From PNON01 sp963757065 (GTDB lineage Bacteria > Chloroflexota > Anaerolineae > Anaerolineales > Anaerolineaceae): DNA of 64,000 bases. Shown here in pieces: positions 46,199 to 55,283 of the stretch (within the stretch, counting starts at the first letter, position 1; each line of letters starts with the position of its first letter). The notes below the pieces were generated by a model. The model ran no database searches and was not told where the DNA came from. It worked only from the letters and a program-made list of their open reading frames with translations. A program made the position numbers and the translations under genes. The DNA lies in contig CAVWQC010000007.1 in assembly GCA_963757065.1 (NCBI GenBank), positions 682,001-746,000 on the forward strand, in the 5' to 3' direction.

Positions 46199-46314
46199 AT
46201 TAGTATGGATTATACTTGAATGTAACCAGCAACAAATAATTTATTGATCGCAGTCAAATCCATACAATATAATTGATGTATCAACAATAATTATTGATCA
46301 TTATGAGGTGAAAT

Positions 46315-46995
46315 ATGAAAACTGAAATTTTATACCGACCAGCCTATTCACTTGCCGTCATTAATCTTGAGGCGAATGAATCCATCCGGACAGAAAGCGG
46401 AGCTATGGTAAGCATGTCTGCGGATCTGATTATGGAGACGAAAGCACAGGGTGGAATTCTTAAGTCGCTTGCCAGAGCTGCCCTGGGTGGTGAAAGCTTT
46501 TTTATGAACACTTTCACTGCAGCACAAAGTGGAGGTATGATCACACTTGCTCCATCTTTACCTGGAGATGTAGTTGAGCTATACCTTTCCAATCAGTCAA
46601 TTTTTGTCCAATCCGGATCATATTTAGCTTCTTCAAATGGAATAGCAGTGGATACAAGCTGGGGAGGAGCAAAAACATTTTTCGCACGTGAAGGGTTGAT
46701 ATTGTTAAAGATCAGTGGATCAGGAAATGTCATTCTATCCAGTTATGGTGCGATCCATGAAGTCACACTGGCAGCTGGTGAAAAGTATGTGGTTGACACA
46801 GGCCATCTTGTATCTTTCGACTCAACCTTAAATTTTGTTGTCCGGAAAGTTGCCGGTTGGAAAAGTACGATTTTTGGTGGCGAAGGTTTGGTGGTTGAAC
46901 TGACTGGTCCCGGAAAACTTACGCTACAAACAAGGAGCCAGGATGCATTTATTAATTGGCTCATACCAAAACTACCAAAACAATCCAATAATTGA
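46315..46995 (+). CDS. AIM24 / TIGR00266 family protein
   Basis: A 226-residue protein of the AIM24 (TIGR00266) family, with IRTESGAMVSMSADLIMETKA near residues 24-44, FMNTFTAAQSGG, the LYLSNQSIFVQSGSYLASS block and a final GGEGLVVELTGPGKL. The family is built of tandem beta-sandwich or jelly-roll-like repeats and is widespread in bacteria and fungi. Its biochemical role is unknown. GAGGTGAAAT precedes the ATG. It is a single-gene unit. Confidence 0.9.
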   Translation: MKTEILYRPAYSLAVINLEANESIRTESGAMVSMSADLIMETKAQGGILKSLARAALGGESFFMNTFTAAQSGGMITLAPSLPGDVVELYLSNQSIFVQSGSYLASSNGIAVDTSWGGAKTFFAREGLILLKISGSGNVILSSYGAIHEVTLAAGEKYVVDTGHLVSFDSTLNFVVRKVAGWKSTIFGGEGLVVELTGPGKLTLQTRSQDAFINWLIPKLPKQSNN

Positions 46996-47127
46996 TAAAA
47001 AACGAATCACCCAATTAGCTTTTACGAACTATCAACAACATGGATCCTTATAGGTCATATATTATTTGTTGTTAGTTTATAACCTTAAAATATTTGAAAT
47101 AGATATGAGAGGTAGCCTCACCAGGCA

Positions 47128-47167
47128 TTTAGGTAATTGTACACAATAATTATTAGCATTACCTAAA
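47128..47167. repeat. Inverted repeat in intergenic region
   Basis: A perfect 10-base inverted repeat (47128-47137 with 47158-47167) separated by 20 bases, in the 268-bp spacer between the AIM24 gene and the small membrane protein. It could be a weak hairpin or an operator; no further support. Confidence 0.3.
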
Positions 47168-47263
47168 AATATCAGCAAAAAGATAACCTATGTGATCAGA
47201 TCCATAAACCTTAGTTGATTTATACAAGAAACCAATATATCATTATTGCACGAAGGTATTTTC

Positions 47264-47644
47264 ATGGAAAATCGAAGATTGTTTATTCAAATCTTGGTCG
47301 TTTCAATTCTATGTGTTGTCCTTGTTGGATTGGCAGTAACATTCAAGGTATTTACACCTGCTAAAAATAATCACAAGGTCACATTTAGGGTTGAATCATC
47401 GGGGGGAATAGCCTACATTACATACAAGGACAGTCGAAATCTGCAGAAGGAAAAAATACAAGTATCCACTCCCTGGGAAAAGATTTGGGATAACCCATCA
47501 GGGGCAGAAGTTTACATCACTGCTGGTAATCCTACCCAATTAGGATCAATTAAGTGCATACTCAAAATTGATGGAAAAACCTGGAAGACTGACGTGGCTT
47601 CAGGTCAGGATGATTTTGTCGTTTGTGCCGGGATTGTGCGATAG
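47264..47644 (+). CDS. Small membrane-anchored protein of unknown function
   Basis: A 126-residue protein with an N-terminal membrane helix (about 7-27, ILVVSILCVVLVGLAV) and an extracellular beta-rich domain (about 35-126). The pattern of short strands with T-Y-K-D and VYITAGNP is like small MmpS or immunoglobulin-like domains, but no family was recognised with confidence. Cysteines at about 107 and 121 could form a disulfide outside the cell. The ATG at 47264 is chosen because GAAGG sits 7 bases upstream; an earlier ATG would add six residues. Confidence 0.6.
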   Translation: MENRRLFIQILVVSILCVVLVGLAVTFKVFTPAKNNHKVTFRVESSGGIAYITYKDSRNLQKEKIQVSTPWEKIWDNPSGAEVYITAGNPTQLGSIKCILKIDGKTWKTDVASGQDDFVVCAGIVR

Positions 47645-47704
47645 TAAGTTAATAATCCTTACAACCAGACAAATATCAATATTGGTTAGTTGATAAATAT
47701 TGAA

Positions 47705-48724
47705 TTATATTGTGTCCAAAAATTCGCTCACTATTGCCGGGTCAAATTGAGTTCCACGGTTCTCCCATAAATACTCTTTTATTTTATCCTCTGACCATGC
47801 TGTTCTATACGGTCTTTCAGCTGCCAAAGAATCCCATACATCTACTACTGAAAATATCCTGACTTCCAGCGGGATTTCTTCGCCTCTAATACCCCGGGGA
47901 TAACCAGACCCGTCGAATTTTTCGTGGTGTGAGTAAGGAATTGTCAGTGCTGGTAAAAGATATTTTATTGGATTGAGTAAGTTATAAGCGAAGGTTGGGT
48001 GCTGTTCAATCACATTTCTTTCATAAATGGATAATGGACCTGGTTTGAAGAGGATCGAATCAGGAATTGCCATTTTACCGATGTCGTGCAATAGAGCCCC
48101 ATGACGGACGTGGATTATCTTTTCAATACTAATTCCTAACCGGAGGGCAATGTCTATTGTTTTTTCTGTAACCCTCAGTGAATGTCCCTGAGTTTCACGG
48201 TCACGTAATTCCAAAGCCCGACTCCATCCATTTAGTGTAGCCGTATATGACATTTCCAGATCCATGTGGATTTGTAAAGAATTATCTTCTGCAAGACGAT
48301 ATTCTGTAATATCGTGAACAATAATCTGCGCAGTTGGATTTTTGGATTCGGAAAAAGAGCCAATTGCTATATCTGCAAAAAAGGAAGAGCCATCTACCCT
48401 AATAAACTTGACTTCTAATCTGGTGGAAGGAACCAAGCCAACTAAAACCATATCTATAGAACTTGCGCAATTCTCCTGATCGTCTTCGCCGAGGTATTGA
48501 AATATATTAAAAGTAGAACCAAGGGTTCGCTCATCTTCAATTCCGAGCATCCAATAGATGGCTGGATTTGCCATTGAGATCCTTCCGTCTCTACCGACTA
48601 TCAATATTCCGTCAGGAGAAAATCGGAAGAGTTTATCAAAATTGCTTGATAATGAATAGTGACGTAATTTGTATAAGAGCGGATAATTGGAGTTCAGACG
48701 AAATGTTTTACCTTTTTTACACAT
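47705..48724 (-). CDS. PAS domain - HD-GYP phosphodiesterase
   Basis: A 339-residue protein with a PAS domain (about 30-150; FRFSPDGILIVGRDGRISMANPA) and a C-terminal HD-GYP domain (about 165-335). The HD-GYP metal and signature residues are complete: HDIGKMAIPD, HHEKFDGSGYPRG, EIPLEVRIFSVVDVWDSL. It should hydrolyse cyclic di-GMP to pGpG or GMP. It is the last gene of the chemotaxis island, 15 bases after a receptor gene, linking c-di-GMP to this pathway. No membrane helix is present. Confidence 0.92.
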   Translation of the reverse strand: MCKKGKTFRLNSNYPLLYKLRHYSLSSNFDKLFRFSPDGILIVGRDGRISMANPAIYWMLGIEDERTLGSTFNIFQYLGEDDQENCASSIDMVLVGLVPSTRLEVKFIRVDGSSFFADIAIGSFSESKNPTAQIIVHDITEYRLAEDNSLQIHMDLEMSYTATLNGWSRALELRDRETQGHSLRVTEKTIDIALRLGISIEKIIHVRHGALLHDIGKMAIPDSILFKPGPLSIYERNVIEQHPTFAYNLLNPIKYLLPALTIPYSHHEKFDGSGYPRGIRGEEIPLEVRIFSVVDVWDSLAAERPYRTAWSEDKIKEYLWENRGTQFDPAIVSEFLDTI

Positions 48725-48739
48725 AGTTTGCCCCGATGT

Positions 48740-50348
48740 TTATTCCAGAATGAATTGCGATAATATTGATTGGAGTGAATGAGCCATACCTGTTAACTCA
48801 TTGACCGATTTTGTTACTTCTTCGACCTGCTCTGACATTTCTTCAGCAGAGGCAGAAACTTGTTCCACAGCTGCAGAATTTTGTTCACTTATACTGGCTA
48901 TATCTTCAATTGCTTGTGTTACAAGACTTGAGCCAGCCGCCATTTCTTCAGTTGCAGCTGTATTTTCTTCGACCACCGCAGAAACAGAGTTAACCGCAGA
49001 CACTAGGTCCCTGGCTGAAATCCGCATGGAATCTGCAGCATTGGCGGATTGGATTGACCGATCATTGACTAGTGCGATTACCTTCTGAATATTTTCAAGA
49101 GCTTTCCCTGCGTGGCTGGCCATTTCAACTCCGTTTTCGACTTCCTTTGTACCTTCTTCCATAGCCAATACAGCTTCCTTAACGGATTCTTGGATGTCTC
49201 CAACCAGGTTCGTGATGGATTTTGCTTCTTTGGTGGTTTTATCTGCTAATTTTCTTACTTCATCTGCGACGACTGCAAATCCTTTACCGGCTTCACCGGC
49301 TCGAGCCGCTTCAATAGCAGCATTTAAAGCGAGTAAATTGGTCTGAGATGAAATCTCCTGGATTGCATCAACAATTATTACAATCCTTTCCGATTTTTCT
49401 CCCATTTCCCTGACTTTATTGGATGAAGATCCCACCTTCTCCTTAATTCTGTTCATTCCAGTGAGAGTATCAATGATTGTTCTTGATCCTTCCCTGGCGG
49501 CTTGGGAAGCATTCTCGGAATCATTTTTAACCATCTCAGCATTTTCTGCTACCTGGTTAATTGAATGATTTAAAACATCCGTAATTTGAGCTGCTTTGTT
49601 TACTGCCAGGGATTGTTCCTGAGCACCTTGAGCAACCCCATCAATTGCCCTTGACATCTGTTCTATGGAAACGGCAGTCTTTGTAATTGAATCAGCCTGC
49701 TGGATGATTCCTTTTGCCACTTGTTGTATCGTTATCGCAATTTGGGATGAAGCCTCTTCCGCTTGTGATGAGTTTATGGATAATAAATTAGCTGACGATT
49801 GAAGAAGTACAGTCTCTCGATTAATACTGCCAAGGGAAAATTTCAATTGCGAAGCCATACCAGAAAATGCTAAACCGAGGGTATCCTCGGTGGACTTAGG
49901 TTCGATATGAAAAGCCAGGTTACCCCCGGAAATCAGCGAAGTTGTTCGGGATATTTCATGAAGATATGTAATAAATTGATTAATGTTATTTTCCAATTCA
50001 GAAAACTCGTCTTTAGCATTGAGAGATACTGTGTTTTTTAAGTTTCCAGTTAATAACTTAATAATATATTTGTTGAGTCTCATAACAGGATAAACCAGAT
50101 CTCTCAGTAATCGAATTATGAGAATAATCGTAAAAGGCAGTAGAATTGCTGACACAACTCCCGACAGTCAGAAGGGTGATACCTTGTTTTCCGATGATGA
50201 AACCGGCAATAGCGAATACACCACATAAACCAAAGATTATGGCATTCATCCGGATGGCTATGCCTCGCTTATAGATCCAAATGGTTATCGCCATTGAAAT
50301 GGCTAATCCTAAGATGACAAAAGTCAAAAAAATAACATAATCGATCAT
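48740..50348 (-). pseudogene. Methyl-accepting chemotaxis protein without ligand domain, one frameshift
   Basis: Two frames that join into a 535-residue chemoreceptor if one G near 50161 is removed (GTCGGGAGTT read as V-G-V). Start at ATG 50348, with GAGGG upstream, 17 bases after the preceding receptor. Visible are three N-terminal membrane helices (about 1-95) with no periplasmic ligand domain, a HAMP-like region, and a complete signalling domain with the tip SQTNLLALNAAIEAARAGEAG. The tip has the normal CheA/CheW-binding sequence. The frameshift lies in the third membrane helix. Such topology suggests sensing in the membrane or cytoplasm. Confidence 0.8.
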
Positions 50349-50364
50349 AAATACCCTCTTGCTG

Positions 50365-53007
50365 TTAATCCAACTTGAATGAGCGACCAATATCCATTAA
50401 TGATTTTGCCATTCCCCTTAATTCAATTGCTGCATTTGAAACCATCTCCACCTGGGCTTTCATTTCTTCAGTCGATGCTGATACTTCCTCAACAGCGGCA
50501 GAATTCTCTTCGCTGACAGAGGCAAAATTTTCAACAGCTTCACTGACTTGATTGGAATTGGAGGTCATCTGAGATGTTGCAGCCACATTTAGATCAACAA
50601 CCGACGAAACTGAGGTCATTGAGTTAACCAAATCAGAGGTGAAACTACTCATTTTCTGCGCTGCATTTGCTGCCTGTTCAGCTTGTATGCTAACCGCCTG
50701 GGTTGCGATCAATATTGTCCCGAGGGCAATATTGGATTGATCAGCCAGCAGGTAACCATGATCAACTTCTGTCGCACTCTCATCCATGGCCTTTACAGCT
50801 TCTGTGACGGAAGTACGGATCTCATTAATCAGGTGTGCAATATTCTTCGCAGATTCTCTGGCATTTTCTGCAAGGCGATACACCTCACTGGCTACAACTG
50901 CGAAACCTCCCACCTGGAATTGAAAAGCCGCCAATGAATCTGCGTTGAACCCCAGTTGGATAAAACCTTTACCATCAGAGCGGGAAATACCAATATATTT
51001 ATACATCTTGCCATCAATAGTTCTCTTCCGGGGAGGTTGACATACAATTCCATCTTTTCTGTTGATCAATTGTCGGAAAACATAAGATTGTTCTTTCGGG
51101 TTCTCTGAATACCTGAAACCGATCAAAGATGGATCACTCGATAACACATTTACTCCATCATCATTCACAATCGAAATGACATCCATACCAGATTTTTTAG
51201 CCAAAGCAGGCCAGAAATTATCAGGCCGGTGATTATCATCTGTAAATAAATGATCAATCAAAACAGCCTGAGAAGTCATTTGTTTATTTAAGATTATCTC
51301 AACAAGCTGTGATGCTTGAGATTCCGCCCTTGCTGCTTCAATGGCAGCATTTAATGCCAATAAATTCGTTTGGCTGGCAATATCATCTATTGCCTCAACA
51401 ATTTCTGCAATTTGCTCAGACCGTGTTCCCATTTGATGGATTTTCTCAGATGAGAGGTCCATTTTCTTTTTGATCGCTTGCATTCCTTTTAAAGTATCTT
51501 CCACGGTTGTAGAGCCATTATGGGCAGTAATTGTAGCTTTGCCAGATTCCGCAGCTACTTCTTTAATATTATTTAATACCTGTTGAATTGTCCCTGTGAT
51601 TTGGGATGTTATTGTTGATGCATGTTGAACCGCTTTGGATTGATTTTCGGTTCCATTGGCTACATCCTCGATCGCGCGTGACAGCTGATCAACAGCAGTA
51701 GCTGTCTTATTCACAGATGTGGATTGATCAGTAATACCTTGGGCAACTTGTTGAATTGTGGTTGTTATTTGGGCTGTGGAGTGATTTGCTTCGGTTGAGA
51801 TATGTGTAAGATCTTCTGATGCTTTTTCTATCCGATTTGAGGATTCAATAAATACTGATATTTTCTCCTTCAACTTCACTACCATTTGGTTGATCGATTT
51901 GCTTAATGTGTCTTCTTCAGATTGCGGTTCAACGCTGACGATTAAATCCCCGTCCGCAATTTTTTCAGATGCTCCTGCAATATTCAATAAAAACGAAACC
52001 AGATCATGGAAAGATCGGTATACATCCCCAATTTCATCTTTTTGAGTGGTGGTTATTTTTGTTTTGAAATTTCCCTTGCTGATTTCTGATGCTAAACTCT
52101 TTAACTTTTGTAACGGTTGAAATATTACTTTGTTATTGAGCCAAACCATAAGGAATGCACCTATCCAGCCTATTCCGACAATCAATCCAATGAAGATGTA
52201 TACAGTTGATCTACCTTCCAGAAAGATTGAACGTTGGACTTCCATTTTAATGAGACAAACAGGGGAGCCGTTCAAGTCACTGAAAAGTGTGTAACCGTTA
52301 AGAACCTTATCATTTACTACCCTTATATAATTTGGATTTTCTTTGGAAATCTTTTCCACCCAGTTCTTATTCGCAGGATCTTTCTGTAAGTTTTCAAATA
52401 GTTGAATTTTCAATGGTCCTACAATGGATGGGTTGATTTTTTTTACATATTTGTCATCCAGTAGTCTTCCTACTATCATTGATCCATTTGATGTACTGTT
52501 ATCATTGTTATTTGTCACGCGAGAACTGGCAATAAGGTAAGGTTGGCCTCCTATAAGGAGAATTCCACTTTTTCCATCATTATCAGGATGTAGAAGATTA
52601 TTTTCCCGTAGACTGTTCAGTATATAGGGGGAAGTATCCATCAACCTGTTGCCACTAAGTTCTTTGCTTAATATCGGGTTGCCATTTGTGTCGATTATGA
52701 TCCAGAAAAGAAGATTGAGGTTTTCAAAATTTGTTTGATTAATATTGGTGGTTATAAAATCTTCATTCTTTTCCTCAATGTATTGATAAGCTGCATCCCA
52801 CTGAGAATAATCTTTTACCGTTGTAGTTAAATCTATAATTTCCCGTTGAATTGAAGAATTTATCGTTTCCAGGTTTGTGCTCACCTTTTCGTTTTCAATC
52901 GCGATAAATTCTTTTAATAATACAACTTGTGAAAAAATTACCAGCGCACCGGCAATTGTTGCCATTATTGAGAAAAACACAATCAATATTTTTTTTCTAA
53001 TTGACAT
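50365..53007 (-). CDS. Methyl-accepting chemotaxis protein with sensor module inserted in the signalling tip
   Basis: An 880-residue receptor (ATG 53007, with GAGG upstream; a TTG just before is less likely). The order is: membrane helix (about 5-30), a CHASE4-like external domain (about 40-260; W-D-A-A-Y near 67-71), a second helix (about 270-290), HAMP, then the signalling coiled coil. At the hairpin tip the sequence runs to NAAIEAARA (Ala561), then about 139 foreign residues, then GFAVVASEVYRLAE from about Gly701. Normal receptors have GEAGKG here. The insert contains an amphipathic helix, SIVNDDGVNVLSSDPSLIG, and KMYKYIGIS, which resembles a Cache/PAS-like sensor. The frame is intact throughout. 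It would alter or block CheA/CheW binding. Confidence 0.85.
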   Translation of the reverse strand: MSIRKKILIVFFSIMATIAGALVIFSQVVLLKEFIAIENEKVSTNLETINSSIQREIIDLTTTVKDYSQWDAAYQYIEEKNEDFITTNINQTNFENLNLLFWIIIDTNGNPILSKELSGNRLMDTSPYILNSLRENNLLHPDNDGKSGILLIGGQPYLIASSRVTNNNDNSTSNGSMIVGRLLDDKYVKKINPSIVGPLKIQLFENLQKDPANKNWVEKISKENPNYIRVVNDKVLNGYTLFSDLNGSPVCLIKMEVQRSIFLEGRSTVYIFIGLIVGIGWIGAFLMVWLNNKVIFQPLQKLKSLASEISKGNFKTKITTTQKDEIGDVYRSFHDLVSFLLNIAGASEKIADGDLIVSVEPQSEEDTLSKSINQMVVKLKEKISVFIESSNRIEKASEDLTHISTEANHSTAQITTTIQQVAQGITDQSTSVNKTATAVDQLSRAIEDVANGTENQSKAVQHASTITSQITGTIQQVLNNIKEVAAESGKATITAHNGSTTVEDTLKGMQAIKKKMDLSSEKIHQMGTRSEQIAEIVEAIDDIASQTNLLALNAAIEAARAESQASQLVEIILNKQMTSQAVLIDHLFTDDNHRPDNFWPALAKKSGMDVISIVNDDGVNVLSSDPSLIGFRYSENPKEQSYVFRQLINRKDGIVCQPPRKRTIDGKMYKYIGISRSDGKGFIQLGFNADSLAAFQFQVGGFAVVASEVYRLAENARESAKNIAHLINEIRTSVTEAVKAMDESATEVDHGYLLADQSNIALGTILIATQAVSIQAEQAANAAQKMSSFTSDLVNSMTSVSSVVDLNVAATSQMTSNSNQVSEAVENFASVSEENSAAVEEVSASTEEMKAQVEMVSNAAIELRGMAKSLMDIGRSFKLD

Positions 53008-53146
53008 CAAAAGACCTCACATCGGTAAAAAATTCCCGCATGGGGATGGATACAGCACATTCAATATGGCTAGTATTGATCATAAATCTTAGCCATTTAT
53101 ATATAAGTAAATCTCCTGTAAGGACTCTATTAACTATGCATAAATA

Positions 53147-53176
53147 ATAAAACCGGACCCATAGATCCGGTTTTAT
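53147..53176 (-). terminator. Rho-independent terminator downstream of cheW copy 1
   Basis: A perfect 11-bp stem (53147-53157 with 53166-53176) and 8-base loop, 26 bases past the stop of the minus-strand cheW, followed on that strand by TTTTATTATTTA. One arm of this hairpin is repeated at 53803. Confidence 0.75.
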
Positions 53177-53201
53177 CTGGTAGCGTATTTGGATATGAAT
53201 T

Positions 53202-53657
53202 CTATCCAGCAGCAGTTTTGAGCAGCACTGCCTGCTCTTCGAGAGAAAGCACCTTGGTAAGGTCCAGCAATGTCACCAGGCGGTTCTCTAATTTCGCGAT
53301 TCCACGGATATAAGCTGAATTCACATTTGAAACCATGGGTGGAGTGGGTTCAATGGATTCTTCAGGAATGCGCAGTACCTCCGAAACACCATCCACGATC
53401 ATCCCGATCTTGGTCTTGTTCATAAACACCACCACAATCCGTGTATCGCGGGTATGCTCGAGAGCCAGCAGCCCGAAACGCTTACGTAGATCAATGACCG
53501 GCACAACAGTCCCTCGCAGGTTCGTGACCCCTTCCACGAACACAGGAGCCTGGGGCATCTTGGTGATGGCTTGCATTTTTATAATGCCTTCCACTGTCGA
53601 AATGTCCAACCCGTATTGTTCATTTGCCAGTTCAAAAACAACCAATTGCTGTTCCAT
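53202..53657 (-). CDS. cheW: Chemotaxis coupling protein CheW, copy 1
   Basis: A 151-residue CheW, the SH3-like adaptor that links receptors to the CheA kinase. It opens QLVVFELANEQYGLDI and has EGVTNLRGTVVPVIDLRKRFGL, the conserved N-L-R-G motif that contacts receptors. Length and C-terminus (LKTAAG) fit the family. AAGGAGAAA precedes the ATG. It is the downstream of two tandem copies; its first 148 residues are identical to copy 2. A strong terminator follows. Confidence 0.95.
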   Translation of the reverse strand: MEQQLVVFELANEQYGLDISTVEGIIKMQAITKMPQAPVFVEGVTNLRGTVVPVIDLRKRFGLLALEHTRDTRIVVVFMNKTKIGMIVDGVSEVLRIPEESIEPTPPMVSNVNSAYIRGIAKLENRLVTLLDLTKVLSLEEQAVLLKTAAG

Positions 53658-53708
53658 ATTTTCTCCTTATTTCCGGTAAAATTCCACCGGGACATCTACA
53701 ACGATAAT

Positions 53709-53736
53709 CCTGGCTGCCGGGTAAGAGGCAGCCAGG
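53709..53736 (-). promoter_or_regulatory. Hairpin in receptor-cheW spacer, copy 1
   Basis: A perfect 10-bp GC-rich stem (53709-53718 with 53727-53736), just after the receptor tail and before cheW. It lacks a T-tract, so it may be an attenuator or mRNA-stability element rather than a full terminator. The same hairpin occurs at 54345-54372. Confidence 0.5.
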
Positions 53737-53745
53737 GTAAATGAA

Positions 53746-53802
53746 TTAGCTAACCTTGAACTGATTGACAACTGCCTGTAATTGCCTGGCAAGTTCAGCC
53801 AG
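53746..53802 (-). pseudogene. Remnant of a chemoreceptor C-terminus
   Basis: Eighteen codons plus stop that encode the receptor tail LAELARQLQAVVNQFKVS, left at the junction by the tandem duplication. It matches the end of the receptor at 54382-56409. It has no start codon and is a fossil of the duplication. Confidence 0.9.
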
Positions 53803-53809
53803 TCCGGTT

Positions 53810-54292
53810 TTATCTGGTAGAGTATTTGGATGTGAATACTATGCAGCAGGTTTTGAGCAGCACTGCCTGCTCTTCGAGAGAAAGCACCTTGGTAAGGTCC
53901 AGCAATGTCACCAGGCGATTCTCCAACTTGGCGATCCCGCGGATATAAGCTGAATTCACATTCGAAACCATGGGCGGGGTGGGTTCAATGGATTCTTCAG
54001 GGATGCGCAGCACTTCTGAAACACCATCCACGATCATCCCGATCTTGGTCTTGTTCATAAACACCACGACGATACGTGTATCACGGGTATGCTCCAGGGC
54101 CAGCAGCCCGAAACGCTTACGCAGATCAATGACCGGCACGACGGTTCCTCGCAGGTTCGTGACCCCTTCCACGAACACAGGTGCCTGGGGCATCTTGGTG
54201 ATGGCCTGCATTTTTATAATGCCTTCCACTGTCGAAATGTCCAACCCGTATTGTTCATTTGCCAGTTCAAAAACAACTAATTGCTGTTCCAT
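53810..54292 (-). CDS. cheW: Chemotaxis coupling protein CheW, copy 2 with altered C-terminus
   Basis: A 160-residue CheW whose first 148 residues are identical to copy 1. After LLKT a small indel shifts the frame, replacing TAAG with about 12 other residues (CCIVF...). The CheW fold should be complete before that point, so the protein is probably functional. Same ribosome binding site as copy 1. It is 89 bases downstream of the receptor gene. The duplication removed one arm of its terminator, so transcription should read on into copy 1. Confidence 0.9.
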   Translation of the reverse strand: MEQQLVVFELANEQYGLDISTVEGIIKMQAITKMPQAPVFVEGVTNLRGTVVPVIDLRKRFGLLALEHTRDTRIVVVFMNKTKIGMIVDGVSEVLRIPEESIEPTPPMVSNVNSAYIRGIAKLENRLVTLLDLTKVLSLEEQAVLLKTCCIVFTSKYSTR

Positions 54293-54344
54293 ATTTTCTC
54301 CTTATTTCCGGTAAAAATTCCACCGGGACATCTACAACGATAAT

Positions 54345-54372
54345 CCTGGCTGCCGGGTAAGAGGCAGCCAGG
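54345..54372 (-). promoter_or_regulatory. Hairpin in receptor-cheW spacer, copy 2
   Basis: A perfect 10-bp stem (54345-54354 with 54363-54372), the ancestral copy of the hairpin at 53709-53736, ten bases after the receptor stop. It may reduce readthrough from the receptor gene into cheW. Confidence 0.5.
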
Positions 54373-54378
54373 GTAAAT

Positions 54379-55283
54379 GAATTAGCTAACCTTGAACTGA
54401 TTGACAACTGCCTGTAATTGCCTGGCGAGTTCAGCCAGGGTTTGGGCAGAAGCTGTAACTTCCTCCACCTGGGCAGACATTTCTTCGGCTGAAGCAGAAA
54501 CCTCTTCAACAGCAGCGGAGTTCTCTTCAGAGACAGAAGCGATGTTCTCGATAGCCTGGGTGACCTCTGAGGAACCGGCAGCCATCTGTTCAGTAGCTGC
54601 AGTATTCTCCTCGATCACAGCAGAGACAGAGTCAACAGCAGCGACGAGCTCATTGGCAGATGCGGACATCTCTTCTGCGGCAGCAGCAGCCTGTTCAGCC
54701 TGCTCACTGACACCTTCAGCAGCCTTGAGGATCTCATCGAGAGATTCACCGGCTTCATTGGCAATGAGGACGCCGCGTTCGACTTCCTTTGCACCATCAT
54801 CCATGGCGGTCACAGCCTCTGAAACGGTCTTCTGAATGGACTTGATCAGGCTGGCAATTTCCTTGGTGGAAGTGGATGAGCGTTCAGCCAACTTGCGGAC
54901 CTCGTCTGCGACGACCGCGAAACCTTTACCGGCTTCACCGGCGCGGGCAGCTTCGATGGCGGCATTGAGTGCCAACAGGTTGGTCTGGGAGGCGATATCC
55001 TCGATGGTGGTGACAATATCACCGATCTGGTCGGAGCGGGAACCCATCTCCTGCACTTTTTCAGCTGAGACACCCACGCGCTGCTTGATATTCTGCATAC
55101 CTTTGAGGGTATCCTGCACTTTTGTTGTGCCTTTCTTGGCAGCATCAGCGGCAGCAGTGGACCCCTGAACTACAGACTGGGCATTACCAGCGACCTGTTC
55201 GATGGCGGAAGAAAGTTGAGCAGTGATGCTGGAAGCTTTATTTGCTGCTGAAGCCTGTTCCTGGGCACCTCGGGCAACACCGT
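54379..55283. repeat. Near-identical receptor signalling domain, copy A
   Basis: About 900 bp that match 56663-57568 almost base for base in the central part; the encoded residues from AQEQASAANKASS to EQAEQAAAAAE are identical in the two receptors, with divergence beginning sharply upstream of 55283. Explained by gene duplication with later exchange. Confidence 0.85.

Larger units (their letters stand above)
53166..54438. repeat. Tandem duplication of ~637 bp containing cheW
   Basis: Two head-to-tail units, 53166-53802 and 53803-54438. Each carries, in minus-strand order, the last 18 codons of a receptor gene, a receptor-cheW spacer with the same hairpin, cheW, and one arm of the downstream terminator. 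The junction falls where CAGCCAG is joined to TCCGG. Between the two cheW copies about two dozen base differences occur, and all are synonymous over the first 148 codons. Confidence 0.92.
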
